DNA from: Saprospiraceae bacterium
Lineage (GTDB): Bacteria; Bacteroidota; Bacteroidia; Chitinophagales; Saprospiraceae
NCBI GenBank assembly: GCA_023299965.1
Contig: JALZVN010000181.1
Coordinates: 1 to 7,104 of the forward strand
Length of the DNA: 7,104 bases
Direction of reading: 5' to 3'
The position numbers were made by a program, and so were the translations under genes. The notes under the pieces are model-generated. The model saw nothing but the letters and a program-made list of their open reading frames with translations, was not told the DNA's origin and did not search any database. This document shows, piece by piece, positions 5,972 through 7,104 of the stretch (positions are counted from its first letter, which is position 1; every line of letters starts with the position of its first letter).

Positions 5972-7104
5972 ATGCCTAAGGATACTACGATCAAATCAAT
6001 TCTAATCATAGGCTCAGGGCCTATTATTATTGGTCAAGCTTGTGAATTTGACTATTCTGGTTCTCAAGCCGCACGTTCCCTAAGAGAAGAGGGGATTTCA
6101 GTTACTCTAATCAATTCAAATCCAGCTACAATAATGACTGATAAAGTGATCGCTGATCACATTTATCTAAAGCCATTGACTGTAGAGAGCCTTGAAGAAA
6201 TATTGCAAGAGCAACAAATAGATGCAGTACTTCCTACTATGGGAGGTCAAACTGCACTTAATCTTGCCATTGAGGCAGGAGAGAGAGGCATTTGGGAAAA
6301 GTACAATACTAGATTGATTGGTGTTGATTTAGAGGCGATTGAGTTGACAGAAAACCGCGAAGCCTTTAAAAAGAAAATGGTAGAGATAGGACTTAGCGTA
6401 GCTAAATCTTACATCGCCAATTCGTTTTTAGAAGGAAAAGACGCAGCTCAAAAGATTGGCTTCCCATTGGTTATTCGCCCTTCTTACACACTAGGAGGTA
6501 CAGGAGGTAGCTTTGTACACTTAGAAGAGGAGTTTGATGAAGCACTGCGTAGAGGTTTGAATGCTTCACCAACGCACGAAGTACTGGTAGAACAAGCAGT
6601 ATTGGGATGGAAAGAGTACGAATTAGAATTGCTTCGAGATTCAAATGATAATGTAGTAATCATTTGTACAGTGGAAAACTTAGATCCAATGGGTATCCAT
6701 ACAGGAGATAGTATTACCGTTGCACCAGCGATGACCCTCCCAGATACAGGATACCAAGAGATGCGTAACCAAGCGATACTGGCGATGCGTTCATTGGGTA
6801 ATTTTGCAGGAGGCTGTAATATTCAGTTTTCTATAAATCCTGCAACTGAAGAACTCATAGTAATCGAGATAAACCCTCGTGTGTCTAGATCATCTGCATT
6901 AGCAAGTAAAGCAACAGGATACCCTATTGCAAAGATCGCTTCTAAATTAGCGATTGGGTATACACTTGATGAATTGAAAAATCAAATTACTCAAACCACA
7001 TCAGCTTACTTTGAACCCGCTTTAGATTATGTAATCGTAAAAATGCCAAGATGGAACTTCGATAAGTTCTACGGCTCAGATCATACATTAGGACTGCAGA
7101 TGAA
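5972..7104 (+). CDS. carB: Carbamoyl-phosphate synthase large subunit, 5' part
   Basis: The frame is open from ATG 5972 to the window end, giving 377 codons of a protein of about 1,070 residues; the gene continues beyond the window. With the small subunit CarA it makes carbamoyl phosphate from bicarbonate, glutamine-derived ammonia and two ATP, for pyrimidine and arginine synthesis in the cytoplasm. The part seen is the N-terminal carboxyphosphate half: GSGPIIIGQACEFDYSG (14-30), NSNPATIMTD (48-57) and LPTMGGQTALN (87-97), then the ATP-grasp domain with R129, R169, GGTGGS (175-180), GWKEYE (212-217), and metal ligands Q285, E299 and N301. These align without offset to Escherichia coli numbering as I recall it. 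NPRVSRSSALASKATG (301-316) is near-identical to other CarB proteins. The N-terminus MPKDTTIKSILIIG matches the family start. No carA is adjacent. The gene is preceded by its own -7 box and is divergent from the M48-like gene. Confidence 0.97.
   Translation, partial: MPKDTTIKSILIIGSGPIIIGQACEFDYSGSQAARSLREEGISVTLINSNPATIMTDKVIADHIYLKPLTVESLEEILQEQQIDAVLPTMGGQTALNLAIEAGERGIWEKYNTRLIGVDLEAIELTENREAFKKKMVEIGLSVAKSYIANSFLEGKDAAQKIGFPLVIRPSYTLGGTGGSFVHLEEEFDEALRRGLNASPTHEVLVEQAVLGWKEYELELLRDSNDNVVIICTVENLDPMGIHTGDSITVAPAMTLPDTGYQEMRNQAILAMRSLGNFAGGCNIQFSINPATEELIVIEINPRVSRSSALASKATGYPIAKIASKLAIGYTLDELKNQITQTTSAYFEPALDYVIVKMPRWNFDKFYGSDHTLGLQM

Noticed and set aside
5972..7104. Truncation of carB
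   Set aside because: The frame runs open to the window edge with full conservation; the missing part is simply outside the window.

Overview
The window looks like chromosomal housekeeping DNA from a member of the Bacteroidota, most likely a Cytophagales-type marine or soil bacterium. The DNA is AT-rich and no gene has a clear Shine-Dalgarno sequence. Two perfect Bacteroidota-type -7 boxes (TAnnTTTG, both TATATTTG) stand before genes. The LolC/E-like permease and the lipoprotein cyclophilins with a long internal insert also fit that phylum. The genus is not resolved. I see no insertion sequence, CRISPR array, tRNA, rRNA or phage gene.

Layout. (1) 38-2182, plus strand: a PfkB-family sugar/nucleoside kinase, then 6 bp later a LolC/E (FtsX-superfamily) permease starting with TTG. 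(2) 2192-4917, plus strand: a promoter-like box, then a tight four-gene run: a small conserved-looking protein of unknown function, a cyclophilin lipoprotein, a second lipoprotein with a PKD domain fused ahead of the cyclophilin domain, and a polyphosphate glucokinase (ppgK) starting with TTG. (3) 4901-5698, minus strand: a lipoprotein with the fold signature of M48 metallopeptidases whose zinc site appears destroyed. It converges on ppgK with a 17-bp overlap. (4) 5699-5971: a divergent intergenic region with two perfect 7-3-7 inverted repeats and a -7 box. (5) 5972-7104, plus strand: the first third of carB, cut by the window end.

How the genes relate. The two cyclophilin lipoproteins are clearly paralogous neighbours, probably folding factors of the cell envelope; one has gained a PKD module that may bind a protein or glycan. 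The M48-like lipoprotein next door would act in the same compartment, but as a binding protein or chaperone rather than a protease. PpgK and the PfkB kinase are cytoplasmic, and their link to the envelope genes is positional only. CarB belongs to pyrimidine/arginine synthesis and is a separate unit.

The most notable items are the degenerate M48 protein, the PKD-cyclophilin fusion beside its simpler paralogue, and the uncharacterised small protein heading that operon. I found no convincing sign of a wholly new defence or mobile system.
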